Source: Carallia brachiata
Lineage: Eukaryota; Streptophyta; Magnoliopsida; Malpighiales; Rhizophoraceae
Length of the DNA: 64,000 bases
Direction: 5' to 3'
Assembly: GCA_021464245.1 (NCBI GenBank)
Contig: JADCRB010000048.1
Location: 1,004,283 to 1,068,282, forward strand
A model generated the notes under the pieces. That model searched no databases, had not been told where the DNA came from, and saw nothing but the letters and a program-made list of their open reading frames with translations. Below, one piece after another: positions 50,801 to 63,900 of this stretch. How positions within the stretch are numbered: position 1 is the first letter of the stretch; every line of letters starts with the position of its first letter. The position numbers and the translations under genes are program-made.

Positions 50801-53800
50801 GGTTGGAGGAAATTTATAAAATAACAATAATTATTATAAGAAACTTTTGAGGCCTTTTTGCTTGGAGTTGGATATTCTTACCAATCCTCACATATGTTCT
50901 ATATATACTATAGGCTTGAATGAGCCGGCAATATTAATGGAGATGATTATCTTCTTATCAGTTCATTTCCCGCTGGACATTTTAATGTGATTTATTTGGC
51001 AACTATTACAATGAGATTTTGTTTCAATTTTGAAAGGTCAAATCATATCCTTAATAATAGACTAATGCCAATGATACTAAAATTTTGCTCAACTAATGTG
51101 TTTGATTTACCCGTTTGCTGATGAAAAGTTAATAATATGCTTGGTTGATTTGGTACTTATTGTTGTTATACTTATATATTAAATAATGAACTGACTAACA
51201 AGTGCTTATGCGGCATGTCTTTGTCTTGAGGAGGGTAACTCATACACCGATTTTCTTTCCAAAATGAGTGCTAATTTGATAAATGGTGAACTCCTTCTCG
51301 ATTAACCGTCGGGTTTGAGAGTTCTACTAGATGAAGATAGTCATGGGCTATGTTTTCCTAGGGTACCAAGTCCTGTCTGGTTTTCCTTACTTTTCTCTCA
51401 TGTGCCAAAAAATATTAATATGAGGACAAGAAGATTTTTAATTAAATTCACTTTTTTTTAATGTAACTTATTTATAATCTTTACTATATAATAAATGATA
51501 TTTACTTGAAATAGAAAAAAAGAAAAAAAAAATTATATAGTATAAAATCATGATAAGTTATATTTACGTAAAAAACATGAGTAAAAATAATAAATCAATT
51601 TGGTTTATCTAAAATATACATAATAAATTTTTTTTATTTTTCCAATTTTATTATTTTTAGCATAAATATTATCAAAATAATGTGGAGGATTATTTTTGCT
51701 TAGTTTTAACTTTCACAAAAACTATTAATGTTCACAAAATAAAAGTGAAATATAATATTTGAAATATTTTTTGCTAGATGACATATGCGCATACATCATA
51801 TCTTTCCATCTTCGGTGCTGAGTACTGTACCTATTCATTTGAATTCATGAGTTTGACTATATGGTTATATTTAGTCAGACATATGATAGAGATGTAATTT
51901 ATCTAATAATATTAATATTTTTATTTTTTATTATAAATTTAATATATTTTTCACAATTCAATAATTCAAATTACTACATATTCATCTCTTTCTACACGTT
52001 GCTAACAATCTTTTCTGTTCAAAGATTTAGTCTGGATAGGGCTCTACAATTATATAATATATCATATCATTTAGTATAAAAAACTATCATAAATTTTACC
52101 GTCATGACGGGTAGATCAAGTCATTAGCTCGTGTTAGCTAATATTCTGTAGAGTTTGAATATATGAACGAGTGATTTTAGATAGATCATAGACGGCTGAT
52201 GATGGCCGCACGCGAAGAAAATGTTTTTTTTTTTAAGGATATACGTATAGAAAAAAGTTTGACATCCATACTTCAGTAGTCATACTTAGTATAGATATTG
52301 TGACAGACTTGTTTACTTCTATAAGAAGATTGATAAAATATAATATAAGAAATTAACATATAATTTTTTGTCATTTCTTACCATAAAAATAATAAGCGTT
52401 ATTACATAAATAATTAAATTCATCACAAAAAAAATATATTTTATATGTATATCATCTGTATACAAAAATATGTATATAAAACTAAACTTGTACGTATAAT
52501 GAGAATGTACAACAATTTTCTCATAATTCGCAAGAAGTGATGGTTGCACGTTATACAACGATTGACTAATATTTACACGTTATTATTGCACAATTCACAC
52601 AACTCGTTGCACATCTTGTACCTAAGGAAAAGCAACATTGGACCTGCTCTGAACTGTTTATGGCTCGTCGGTTTTCTTTGTCCATTAATTTTTTTCATAT
52701 TTGTATCTCAAACTTGGACCGTCACTATCCATCTATTATTCATATTAATATGCATTAGACAAAAGAAATTTAAATGCATCACATTTTGATTTGTTTTGTT
52801 TCGTTTTTTGTTTCCCGGGGGGGGGGGGGTTGAAAGCATCACATTTTGTTTCAGAATCATAATGGTGCAGAGACAAATTTGTTGACGAATTAAGTAATTG
52901 GGCATCCCCAATTGGAAAACAATTATACCATTGTTCTTTAAAATAGGGTATGAAAATCTTGTGTTGGGATACTAAGTAGAGGCTGTCATCACATTGAGAC
53001 CATTTAAACTTGATGGTAGGAATGAGTTTATTTTGGTTACGTTTTATATGTCTTATAAAATAAATAATTAAAACTGGATCGTAACTGTTGATTTTTTTTA
53101 TGGAACATGCTTGGCTTACGCTCATTTAAACATTCAAGTTTGTCTAAGTCCCGCCTTTCATGTATCGAAAAGGAAACAAATATTTATTTATTTATTTTTT
53201 GACAATTAAGGAAAAAAATTTCAAAGGGACGGCAGAGGATTCTGGAAGTTAGGTAACGTCTTATTTGATCATATTAGATAAGTAACATCTTAATTCCTAT
53301 AAATTTTGTTGAAACAATAAGTCATGGTCTTGACGAGAATGCCGTATATAAGGTTCATATTATTTTTAAAAGACTTTTTTGAACAAACGAGAAACAATGG
53401 GGACTGTCGGACACTTCGGTGTACTTTTTGGTTGGAAACAAAGAATTTTAGGATAAGGTTCGAATACAGAGTTATGGGTTTTACACCTATATCAATTTAG
53501 TGTATAAATGACCCATGATTAAGGTGAACAAGGTTTTATCTTTTCCTAATTTTTTTGTCGGCAAGGTGGTGGTCTGCCCAACTTGTGGGGGTAGCATGAC
53601 CAAATGCACGAAAATATTAAGCTGATGTTTAGCAGTCCAAGTTGCAATCAGATGATCGTCGCGATCATTGGTCTCAAGATCTTATTTTTGTTTATGTTAT
53701 GTGGGGCCAAGGAGAGAGTTGTGAGGGAAAAAAAATATTAATCAAGGTGTGAAGTGTTGCATTTTGCTAACTACTTCTATTACATATTAAAAGAAAATTA

Positions 53801-56790
53801 TTTAAAATTTTTTTTAAATGCATAAATAATTTTTTTAATAATATTCATAAAATATAATAAAAAAATATTTTTTTATTGCATATTTTATTATTATTATTAT
53901 ATAAATTATAATAATTATTATATTAGAGGCATTCATCCAAACAATATGCCTCAGACGATTATCATTTATCCTTCGCTAATAAGGTATGGGGGTGCTTTTC
54001 ATCTTTCTTGCATATTGAGATGGTCAACTTGACACGTTGCGCCATGTGTCCTGTCCTAGAGAGTGGCAATTCAAGGAGTAGAAGTCATCAAATCACGGAG
54101 TAGTAATGTAAGCTTACGCTGCTTCTTTTCTCTCTCGTTGCTTTTCTTCTTAAACACGATTCTCGCTTCCAGCGGCCATTCCATATCTTTGTTGTTGTCA
54201 ATGATGTCGGTCTATCTTACCGATTAACTTTCTCACTTTTGTTACCTTTTGGCTTTTTGTTCCCCAACCCCCCTCCTTTTTTTAACTGCCGAAGAAAGTT
54301 AGCGTCGAGTTAATTTGAATGTGGACGTCTTATTACAGCTGTTGGTAGTATTTTATTTATTTAATTAATGGGTATGGATGCTCTGATTATTTTTGTTTCT
54401 TCATAAGAATATAAGAGTGTAAATAGATATGGTGTCTGGAGCTTTTCTCTAAGTCATCATCAAAGCTGTGAATATTAGGCAACCATCGTCATCGGCATGA
54501 TTAACACCAAGTTCACTTCGAAGTGAAAACAACTCAATTTTTTTTAAATAAAATTTCAGATTGGTATTTTTTGAATAACAAAATAGTGTTCAAAAACTCT
54601 TTTATTTAAAAATTCGACAGAATTTTAAATTAAATTAGTTGGACCACTACAGTTTTTGAATACCGGAAGGATTAGCGCCAAATGTCTGTATTTGTCGTGT
54701 TGGGGCCACAATCTCCAATATATAATATTATGTCACAGAGCAGAAGTCTATGTTGGGTAAGATTTGTCTTCCATCCAATTTGATTTGCCCACGACTATCA
54801 GATCCTTGCCGATGAAAGCAACCACGTCCCATGCTCTTGTGTTAACCTAAGAGGATGGTAAATGGTAATGGTAAATTTCTACAAACGGCAGATGCTGACT
54901 TCTTAATAAATTTCAGACGAAGAATTGAATGCACGTCGGAACAGGAATAAATAAAATTTGGTCTGTTTTTTTTTTTTTTTATGTTTGCTATTTTTGTTTT
55001 TTTTTTAATTAAAAAATTAATTAAATTATAAATTATATATATTATAAATAACTCTCTCTTCTTACAATCTTAACATCTCTTTTTTTAAGATTAAAATTCA
55101 AAAATCTCTTTATTATTTTATAATTATAACATATTCATAATTTTATATTATCTAAATTTATTTAATTATGTTATTATTTAAGCTGAAATTTATTTAAGTT
55201 TTTTTAATCATGTTTAAAATTAACTTAACTTATTTAAAATACGAATTAAATTAAAAAAAAATTTAACAGGGTAATAGGCTGGTGGGTTAATAAAAGAGAA
55301 ATTTTCTTCTTTGAAAGGCAAACATCAATTTTAATTTGCGTGCGGCAGCATCGTTTCCGGCCGAGGAAAGTGCAAAGCAACTTTGTCTTGGTGATACATC
55401 GAGATGTCAGTGACCCTACCACGTTCAACTGTCTCAAACGTGGTCCAATCAATTGCAATTACGTACCGACCCTACAATTTTATCTTTCTAGTTCAATTCT
55501 TCTTCTTTGCCCCTCTCTTTGGAGTTTGGACCTTCTGAAATTTTTTTTCGCTTTTAATACATCGTTCAAAGCTCTGCTATTGCTATATGAAAAGACCAAT
55601 CAACTCTACAAAGTAACCGCTTAACAAAATGACCAGGTAGGAAAAGCATAACTTAGGCAGGCAGACCATAATCATAACAGTAAGAATCACATTGACATGA
55701 TAAAACAAATCTGTTATTCTCTGACTGAGAGTAACACCACAGCTGATTTAACTGACCAAATCATAGAACCACACAATTACACATCTTTACAACGAATGCT
55801 TTGCTTAAAAAACAAAAAACAAAAAAAAGATGGGACGAAAAAGGACACCAACGCACACTGAATTAATGAAAATAAACAAGAAATAATCACATCTGGTCGG
55901 GGCTTTCGAACCTTCCATCAAATCAAACGGTCCATTGTCCCACCTGTCACCCATAAAAAAAAAAAAGTTCCAAACAAAAAGACAAGGATAGTGATCATTA
56001 TGGAGAGTAAATCATCACTCACAAAAAAAAAAAAAAAAAAAAACAAAAGAACATAACAATAGTGAGACCATAAGTTCAAGCCCCCGAACCACTAAAACTA
56101 AAACAATACCACGGATCATTAATGATCAAATCAAAATTTGTTAAAAAATACAATATGAGTTGAGGACAGATCACAAGGGAAGATATCTCGGACCTCACTT
56201 TTTTTCATTCAAAAAAAATTAGGGGCTGCATAGTGCCTGAGGTACAGGGCAACCGCGCGGCCCCCTTCCCTACATTTGCCCACTTACATTTAAGGAGGCA
56301 CCTGTCCAAATAGTTAAATAGTTATAGGCAAAAAAAAAAAAAGCAAAAAGCTAATCACAATATACGTTACAGCGCTGCCTCGGTCCCCAGCCCTATCATC
56401 AAGCTCTTTTTTCTTTCTTTCTTTTTTTTTTTCATTATCATTATTATAATTTAAAAAAAAATTAAGATTGAGAGGAGAACAGGGCAATAAGTGCAAGTTT
56501 GGCGATGGATCATTTCTAGATCCATCAAAAGTATTAGCTGAAAGACTAATAATAAGGGTGTAGACAAACTTTGAATCCGAATAAATATTAAGAAGCCTAT
56601 AATATTGCATGCTCATATACAGGTATGCGAATTATATGATCCAAATATTTGGTAGTCAGAGGCAGCAGGCAAGCAGTTAAGTTAAGAATGAACCCGTGCA
56701 TCTGGGATCAAAGGCTGTTATATATTATTTTCCCTTGAAAATAACTGAAGGCAACAAATGGTTTGTGTGTGTGTGTGTGTGTGTGTGAGG

Positions 56791-56831
<41 letters not shown>

Positions 56832-56867
56832 CCTTACCCCAGCCCAAGAGGATGAGTATCCATATGA
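50801..56867. other. Long AT-rich intergenic stretch
   Basis: After the MADS promoter, about 6 kb with no recognisable gene. It has several TTATTATT/ATAATA tracts, a G13 homopolymer near 52817, a T-rich block near 54967-55010, and poly-A runs near 56022-56043. The short open frames here are AT-biased and look like chance. The last part includes the 3' untranslated region of the RCI2 gene. Confidence 0.45.
56764..56830. repeat. (GT)12 followed by (GA)19 compound microsatellite
   Basis: GT units at 56764-56787 and GA units at 56793-56830, in the 3' region of the RCI2 gene, starting about 40 bp after its stop codon in the direction of transcription. Confidence 0.95.
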
Positions 56868-57449
56868 TCACTTGGTGATGGCATAGACAGCATAAATAAT
56901 ACCAGGAATATAACCGAAGATGGTCAAAAGCAAACAGATCCAAAATTCCACCTACAATATGCATATAATTCATGTAAGATGATCGTCAGTTAATTATATA
57001 ATACCTGCCTGAAAATCATTTTTTATTTTTTTTACAGATTTATAGTAACGTTGACCACAAATTTATAATATACACCACATATAAAATCAAACACAGTTAA
57101 AACGACTGAAAAACAAGACTTATTTCACCAATAAACACAGATGAGGAATCAATCAGCCAGTCAGTCTCTCTCTGTATCTATGGCTTGAATTATTTAGTAA
57201 ATTAAAAAGACGTATTAAAACGTATATACACCAATAAACTGATCGATCCCGAAACTAAGTCAAGAAGTCCAAGTGGTATAATATTTGTGTTATGTTGTGT
57301 ATTAACTGTTATAAATAAAAAAAATAAAAGTGTAAGATAAATATATAATTAAGGTACCGTACATGGCAACCAAACTTGAGAAAGACACCAAGAGGAGGCA
57401 ATATGATGGCCAAGAGGATATCTACGCAAGTTGCTGTGCTATCTGACAT
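56868..57449 (-). CDS. RCI2/PMP3 family small hydrophobic membrane peptide (UPF0057)
   Basis: Two exons, 57449-57363 and 56951-56868, joined in phase 0 at GCH/VEFW, give 56 residues. The sequence has the family layout: a first membrane helix (about 9-25; ILLAIILPPLGVFLKFGC), a short loop, and a second helix (about 30-52) with LLTIFGYIPGIIYAVYAI, ending TK. These plasma-membrane peptides are induced by cold, salt and abscisic acid, and limit Na+/K+ imbalance. The intron position matches that of other plant RCI2 genes. Upstream are a (GAA)n run directly before the ATG and TATATAAG boxes near 57530-57545 (read on the minus strand). A CACGTG G-box lies about 570 bp upstream (58019-58024), consistent with ABA control but not proof of it. 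Confidence 0.95.
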
Positions 57450-57479
57450 CTTCTTCTTCTTCTTCTTCTTCTTCTTCTT
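57450..57479. repeat. (CTT)10 microsatellite in the RCI2 leader
   Basis: Reads as (GAA)n on the transcript strand and touches the start codon. Confidence 0.95.
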
Positions 57480-58018
57480 GTAGATCGATTTTCACTTGCT
57501 GATGATCTGCTTTGTCTTAATTTGAGCTCTCCTTATATAGACTTATATAGAAGAGAGAGAGAAACCGAGAGAGAGAGAGAAGGAGAGACTTCAAACTTCC
57601 ACAGACTCCTAGTAACTACTGGGTAAGCCCAGCAATAATAATTTCATATTATAACTATACAAGAAAGAAAGGAAGAGAGGAGTTAAATGTGCTGGCGTGG
57701 ACAAATTAATTAAGTGCAAATATATTATTAATCAAGGGTTCCGCTACCTGCGCCAATTAACTATGCCTCGCTCCAGGCAGCCTTAAAAAGAAACAATTGA
57801 GGGGCAAGGGTTGAGCCTTGAGAGTTTTTTTTTTTTTTCCCCTTTTTTGCTGTACCGAACAAAGTTTTGCGCTCAAATAAACAAATAAAAGTCATTTGCT
57901 CTGCGGTCCCCACCATTTATTTCGTACCCAAATAAACATATAAAAGTTTTGCACTCAAATTTGTACAGCTCAATCTCAATAATTTTGCAGCTGGAAAGCG
58001 ACTCATCGCATCCCGGAT

Positions 58019-58024
58019 CACGTG
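58019..58024. promoter_or_regulatory. G-box / ABRE-like CACGTG
   Basis: The palindrome CACGTG in the context ATCACGTGCC, about 570 bp upstream of the RCI2 start. It may belong to the RCI2 promoter. Confidence 0.35.
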
Positions 58025-58430
58025 CCCCATACTAAATTTCATGTGGGTTTCCCTCTCCATATGGATCCTTCCACCATTTATGGTTAACTAAATCTTTAAA
58101 GATTATAATTTTGTTAAATTATATATGAACACAATGATATAAAATATTAAATAATTAAATTAAAAAAAATTATTAAATATTTTTGCATAGATTGAGTGAT
58201 AATATCATTTTATTTTGATCACTTTTCATTAAGATTGATCATGAATCTTCTTGGTAAATGAATATATCCATGTGAACTGACTGTCCTAGATCATTCAAAT
58301 TAAAGTGATCTAACTCTTTATCTCTCTCTGTCTCATAACCACATCTAACTCTCTCTCTCTCTCTGTGAAAACCGACCTAAGCAGTGTCTCTTTGGCCGAC
58401 AGTGGCTAGCGGCTAGCCACCACCACAAGC

Positions 58431-58645
58431 CACCTCCGATGCTTACTATGTTATTGTTGGCTCCGACGGCACCTCCCTGGAAGCCTCTTATAATGCCCCT
58501 GCTGCAGCAGGAGCTTTCTCTATAGCCTCTGGTGATCTTGACACATCCGACGGCTACTCTATTGCTGTTGGCACAGGCGGACCCATCACTGCCATCAGGA
58601 ATTCCGCCTTCCCTCTTTTGTGTTGGTTTCTGTTATGTTTTTGTT
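58431..58645 (+). pseudogene. Unrecognised coding-like fragment
   Basis: From about 58431 a GC-richer open stretch reads ATSDAYYVIVGSDGTSLEAS, then an Ala-rich run and SDGYSIAVGTGGPITAIRN, before dissolving into Cys/Leu/Phe-rich sequence. A TAG stops the same frame just upstream (about 58413) and no good start is seen. It looks like a protein fragment without its beginning. I do not recognise the family. Confidence 0.25.
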
Positions 58646-59825
58646 ATGGGTGTTAGTAGTTTGGCAGGATTTTGTTGTAAGCAATTCATATGGGTATATT
58701 ATGTTGTTACTATTACGTAGGTTTTAGGTTAGTAGTTGGGGACCAGTTAGTGGTTCTCTGTAGGTTACAATCGAAAGAAATTATTACTAGGTATACTTGG
58801 TCGTTTTCCGTTGTAAGTCCGCCGAGGTGTGATTTGCGCTATCGTAGATAGATTTATCTGGACGATCGAATTAGATTTATCTGAGATTTTGGTGTTAGGT
58901 AGATTTAGTTTAGTTTTAGTTTTTTCCCTCGCCAGAATGATTTGTCTAAATGAATTTCGGGTCCAGTTAATTTGTGATCCTCATTACTTTGTCAATTGTA
59001 GGTCAGTTTGGCCGGTTGTTATCCCTACTTCATGCAAGTGTCTCCAACACTCTCGTATTGATTCTATGTATAAAAGTATTTTATAGTGATACAACATTTC
59101 TTTTTGATTTTAAAAAAAATCCTTCAAATTGAGATCCCAACTTCTTGCGACAGATGGTATATTTAAAAGATCAAGGCACCCTCTCACATAGTCCCACTAG
59201 TGACAAACTAGCCGACCAGCCAACGCCAAAGGAGGTTAAGGCCAGGACAGGAAATATCTTGTCCAGCTTTGGGCTTCGTGTTAGGGTTTTTTTTCCTTTT
59301 TATTAAAAAATCTTATATTATATTGAATTTGTACATAAATTTGATGTGAAAACATCGAAAAGACTTACATAAAATAGAAGTATAAATCAACAAAAACTTA
59401 CAATTGACATTGTCCTAAAGACTATAATTAAACTCGACCCGTAATTTTTTAACAAATTTTCCTCACAAAAGAGAACTAAATTGATGTTAGACCTACTTAA
59501 ACCGAGGTGTTAGGATCTCTTTTCACGTGGTATGTTACATGTCTTCATAGGCTGAATTTTGACTACCCCACTCTCACACCCATGATCCATCCCATGGCGA
59601 ATGGAACCTGCCCAATAAAAAAAAGGTTTAAATTATATGAAAAAAAATAATCACGAGAAGAAAAAAAAACAACAAAAAAATTAAGAGATCTGAAAAGTGG
59701 GAATTCATTAAATAAAGCTATCACCGTTCGTCTGTCTATATGTTAACTGACAGACAACCTATCATTTTTGAAAGGCAATACAATTGGGTCTGTGGTGTTC
59801 TTTCTAGTCTACACTTTTTCTCACA
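58646..59825. other. Intergenic, no gene seen
   Basis: AT-rich with short chance frames. The part at 58740-59060 has less biased composition and may be decayed repeat or gene-fragment tail. Confidence 0.4.
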
Positions 59826-60910
59826 GATTATACTCATCTTGGTCCTAAACTTTTATATATTTTTTTCAATTTAATCATAAACCTTTTAACTTTTTCAATT
59901 GAGTGCTGCACCTTTCATTTCTTTTACAAACTAGTACTTTCGATAACAAAAGTTAGTCAAACTGTTATTTCCATTTAGTCAATGGTTAATTTTAACTGTT
60001 TGCTTAACTTCCGTTAACAGAAGTACTAGTTTGTAAAAAAATTGAAAGATTTAGGATTCGATTGAAAAAATTGCAAGATTTAGCACTAAATTGAAAAAAT
60101 TTATAAAAGTTTGGGACCAAAATGTAATTTTAAATACAAATTGAAAGATTTAGGACTAATATTGTCTATCGATTGCCTAGGTGGTGAAAGCCATGTAACC
60201 TATTCAGAGATGCTTAAATTAGATCTTATTATCACATGCGGCGATGTCGGATAAAATTGTCTACCTTCAAGAGAAGAAACTAGTGGTCGTAACCATTGTT
60301 CTTATTGTATGCATCTCGATTGTAAGCATTGATCAGAATAAGTAATATGAGATCAGTCGATGAGAATACGTAGAGTTTTTATCTCCACAAATAGGCAGTA
60401 GTTACGACCACTAGTTTCTTTTTTTAGAAGTAGACATTTTTACCCGACACTACTGCATGTAATAATAAGATTTGATTTGGGTAGTTCTAAGTAGATTACA
60501 TGGCTTTCACCACTTGTGTGATCGATAGATAATGTTAGTCTTAAACCTTTCAATTTGTATAGGAAAAAATATCATTCAAAATAAATATAAGAGTTAAAAA
60601 CGAGATTACACTCATTTTGGTTCTAAACCTTTATAAATTTTTTTAATTTCGTCTTAAATTTTCAACTTTTTCAATCAAATTCTAAAATTTTCAGTTCTTT
60701 TATAAACTGGTACTTTCGTTAACGAAAGTCAGTTAAACTGTTAAAATTAACTATTGACCAATCAGAGATAACAGTTTGAATGGCTTCTGTTAATGGAAGT
60801 ATTAGTTTATAAAAAAACTGAAAAATTTAGAACTCAATTGAAAAAATTAAAACGTTTAGGACTAAATTAAAAAAACTCATAAAAATTTAGGTCTAAAATA
60901 AGTATTGTCC
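59826..60910. repeat. Nested fold-back structure: two palindromic MITEs flanking a large inverted repeat
   Basis: Three levels of symmetry. A near-palindrome at 59826-60133 folds on itself (TTGGTCCTAAACTTTTATA pairs with TATAAAAGTTTGGGACCAA). A related near-palindrome lies at 60604-60910. Between them an inner inverted repeat pairs 60137-60293 with 60401-60560 (AAGAAACTAGTGGTCGTAAC against GTTACGACCACTAGTTTCTT, and GGTGAAAGCCATGTAACCTA-type words near the outer ends), around a loop of about 107 bp. No coding sequence is present. MULE-related fold-back MITEs with TTTGGTCCTAAACTTT-type ends are common in plants. A transcript across this region could form a very long hairpin. Confidence 0.75.
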
Positions 60911-63900
60911 CATTTGTTTCATGAAGAGAAAAGGAAAAAGGAATCCATTTTAATATTTTAATATTTTTTTAGGAATAAAACATTGTTAACGTAGATCTAT
61001 AATTTAAATTTTAAAATAGAGGATTTTTATCTTAATTCTTTTTTTTAAGTGAGTGTAATTTATTTATGATATCATATCACACTAATAAGTAGAGTCCACT
61101 TGAATAAAAAAAATTAAAAATAATATTTAAATATTATTAAATTATGAATTACTTTTATTTTTTTTAAAAAAATAATAAAATTAATAAATACTTTTAAAAT
61201 AATATATATCTAATTTTAAATTTTAATTTTATAACATAAAAAAATAACATGCTAAGCCTGGCGATTCCCAGTCATGTACTCGAATCCAGAAGAAAAAGAT
61301 CAGAAATATTCGGTGAAGGATTAATCAACCGGGGGGCGGGGCCGTCACGTCATGTGAATAGATTGGTTTCCAAACTCCCAAGAGATTTTTTTTTTTAAAT
61401 TGGCGCCCCGGCGAGAAAATGGACAGGGATTGAAGACATTGTGAGGTGGTACGTGAGTTTGTAGAGTTCCACGTATTTATATTTTTTTTCTTTTTTTCTT
61501 TTTTTTTGAGTGGGATGTTCCGGCGCTTATCGGCATTCATCAAATCAAAAGCCTTTTTTATTTTTTATTTTTATTTTTTTTTTGTCAATTGCATTTACAC
61601 TGGCATATTCAACAGAACCGGATTCGTTTATTTCACTTTGTTGGGCACCAAGCCATGCGTAGGATCAGTAGAAGGCCACGGGCCCACAGAGAAGATCAAA
61701 GTTGCAAGAAATGACATTATATGCCGGACTCTGATTTTTTTTTTAAAATAATTTTCAAATAAAACACAGCCACAATAATATAATAATATATACATGTCGG
61801 GGCGCAGCCTAACTAAGAGAGCCATTCCAGTTAGGGAGAGATTTCCGGCCCACCAAGCGAACTCGGTGGTTTCCTGGTCACGACCGACGATTTACTGCTG
61901 GGAATCGCAAGTGTCTTAGATCTCACACCATAACATACACAATAAATAGCTCATACTGACTCTTACAATTATATTCATATGGTTTAATATATAATTTATG
62001 TAATGAGTTACACAATAATTTAAATTTTTGTACATTCATATAAAATAAAATATTTTTTTGATATTTAAAAAATCTTATGTCTGCGCTTACATTTATTTAT
62101 AAATTTTTACATAATAAATTATATCTGTCTTTTATTCCTGTTTTCAGGATTTGCTTACTGGTGGGGGTTATTACTTCTGGTATTTCAAGTCGAGCTGTCA
62201 CCTTCAGCTTTGTATGTGAAAAATTCCACTGTTAGTCAGAGGTCTCGTTCGCACATCGGAATCGAGTAGGCCAAGCTGGATTCGGAGCTCAGGTGCAAGG
62301 CTCAGTTCATCTCTGGTTACGGCTGCTGCGCTTGGATGAGAGGAAGCCAATCACCGTGGCTGGCTGGACTCATTTGTATGTGTGCTGGCGCGCCTGTTGC
62401 TTCCTAGCTAGAGTTAATATCCATACAGAACTTACCTTTTGTTGCTTCGTTTAATTTTGAGGAAAAATAATGAAGGATCATGCAACTAAAGCCGCTCGAC
62501 ACACAGGCAAACCAACTTCAGAAGTCACAAAGATATAAGAACTCAGTTTACAGCATGCATGAGAAAATTGCAAATACCGTAAAGACGTACAGATATTGGA
62601 CGAAGATAGCTAGACAGATATAACGGGAGACAAAGCGCGAAATATCATAAATATATATATGTGTGTGTGTGTGTGAATTGTGCATATATGTATAGTCTAT
62701 TAAATTAATTGGGAACAAATAAAAAAGGAGTGTAGTAAGTCGTAACTGGGATTGGATGAAAGCAGTCATGTGGAGTGGAGGTCGTAAGTCCCTCTCCCCG
62801 GGGCAGCAGATTGGGGCCGGATCCTCTGCATATGGTGAGGAGACTGGAGAGGGAGGAATAATCGGAAACCTATGGCATGGGTGGAGTAGGGAAAATAGAC
62901 ACAATAGACACAAAATTCATACGATCCAGCTATAGCTAATAATAATAATTAATATTAACGTATGGTGTTATTTTTCACTGTGTATTCATATCTTCCCCAC
63001 CCACCCATGCCACAACCTTCCGACAATCCTGAGTCTCCCTCTCCATTTCCTCCCTTCTCAGTTAATTTCATGAACGAAATGGACCTATAGCTAGCTAATT
63101 GATATATGTACGTATGCATATGTATATATAGTCATCTCACCGCACCACCACATCACCCCACACCACATAATGACTTGAAGATATATATATATATCTATAC
63201 GGAAAGAGATATTTTATATGGGCAATAGAACCATATATGGCAATCAGCAAGCGTAGCCTAATATATCATCATCTGCCATTGCCCATTTGCCTTTGCCTAT
63301 TATCATCTCTCTCTCTCTATATATAATATATATGATAGATAATTGCCTGTCACTTGGCTTGGCTTTCTGTTATTTATTTATCGGTAATTGTTTATGACAA
63401 GAAGAAATTTTGTCCAAACAGTATTTATACAGTAATAATTAATATATTTTGTGTAATTATAGTAATAAAATATAAAATAAAAAATAATATATTTTTTTCA
63501 GTTCATATTTTTTAATTATAATTATATAAAATATAATATTAATTACAATATAAACATTATTTAGACAAAATCTCATTTGATCATATAATGGCCTCCGTTA
63601 TTTATACAGAGTGGGCTATACTTTTGAGCTGTTCACCACTGCCACTAGATTAAAGGTGCCGTCCATACCACGCACTTCATCTTGGCCGTTCTTTTTTCTT
63701 GTGACTTTATATGAAAGTGGTACACGTTTCCATCTTTTATGCAAATTGACGTAAACTTTATAACTCTTGCTCTCTTTAAAATGTCTTCAATTATTAATTA
63801 AAGTAACATTAGATTTTCTGTCATTATATTACTTTTGTTGGTTTGTGTACATGAGAATCTAATCTGATGGTTTGGCAATTGCCATGCATTGCGGTGCGGC

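Noticed and set aside
56725..56973. 82-residue minus-strand frame over the RCI2 second exon
   Set aside because: It is out of frame with the conserved RCI2 sequence and runs through the GA/GT microsatellite.
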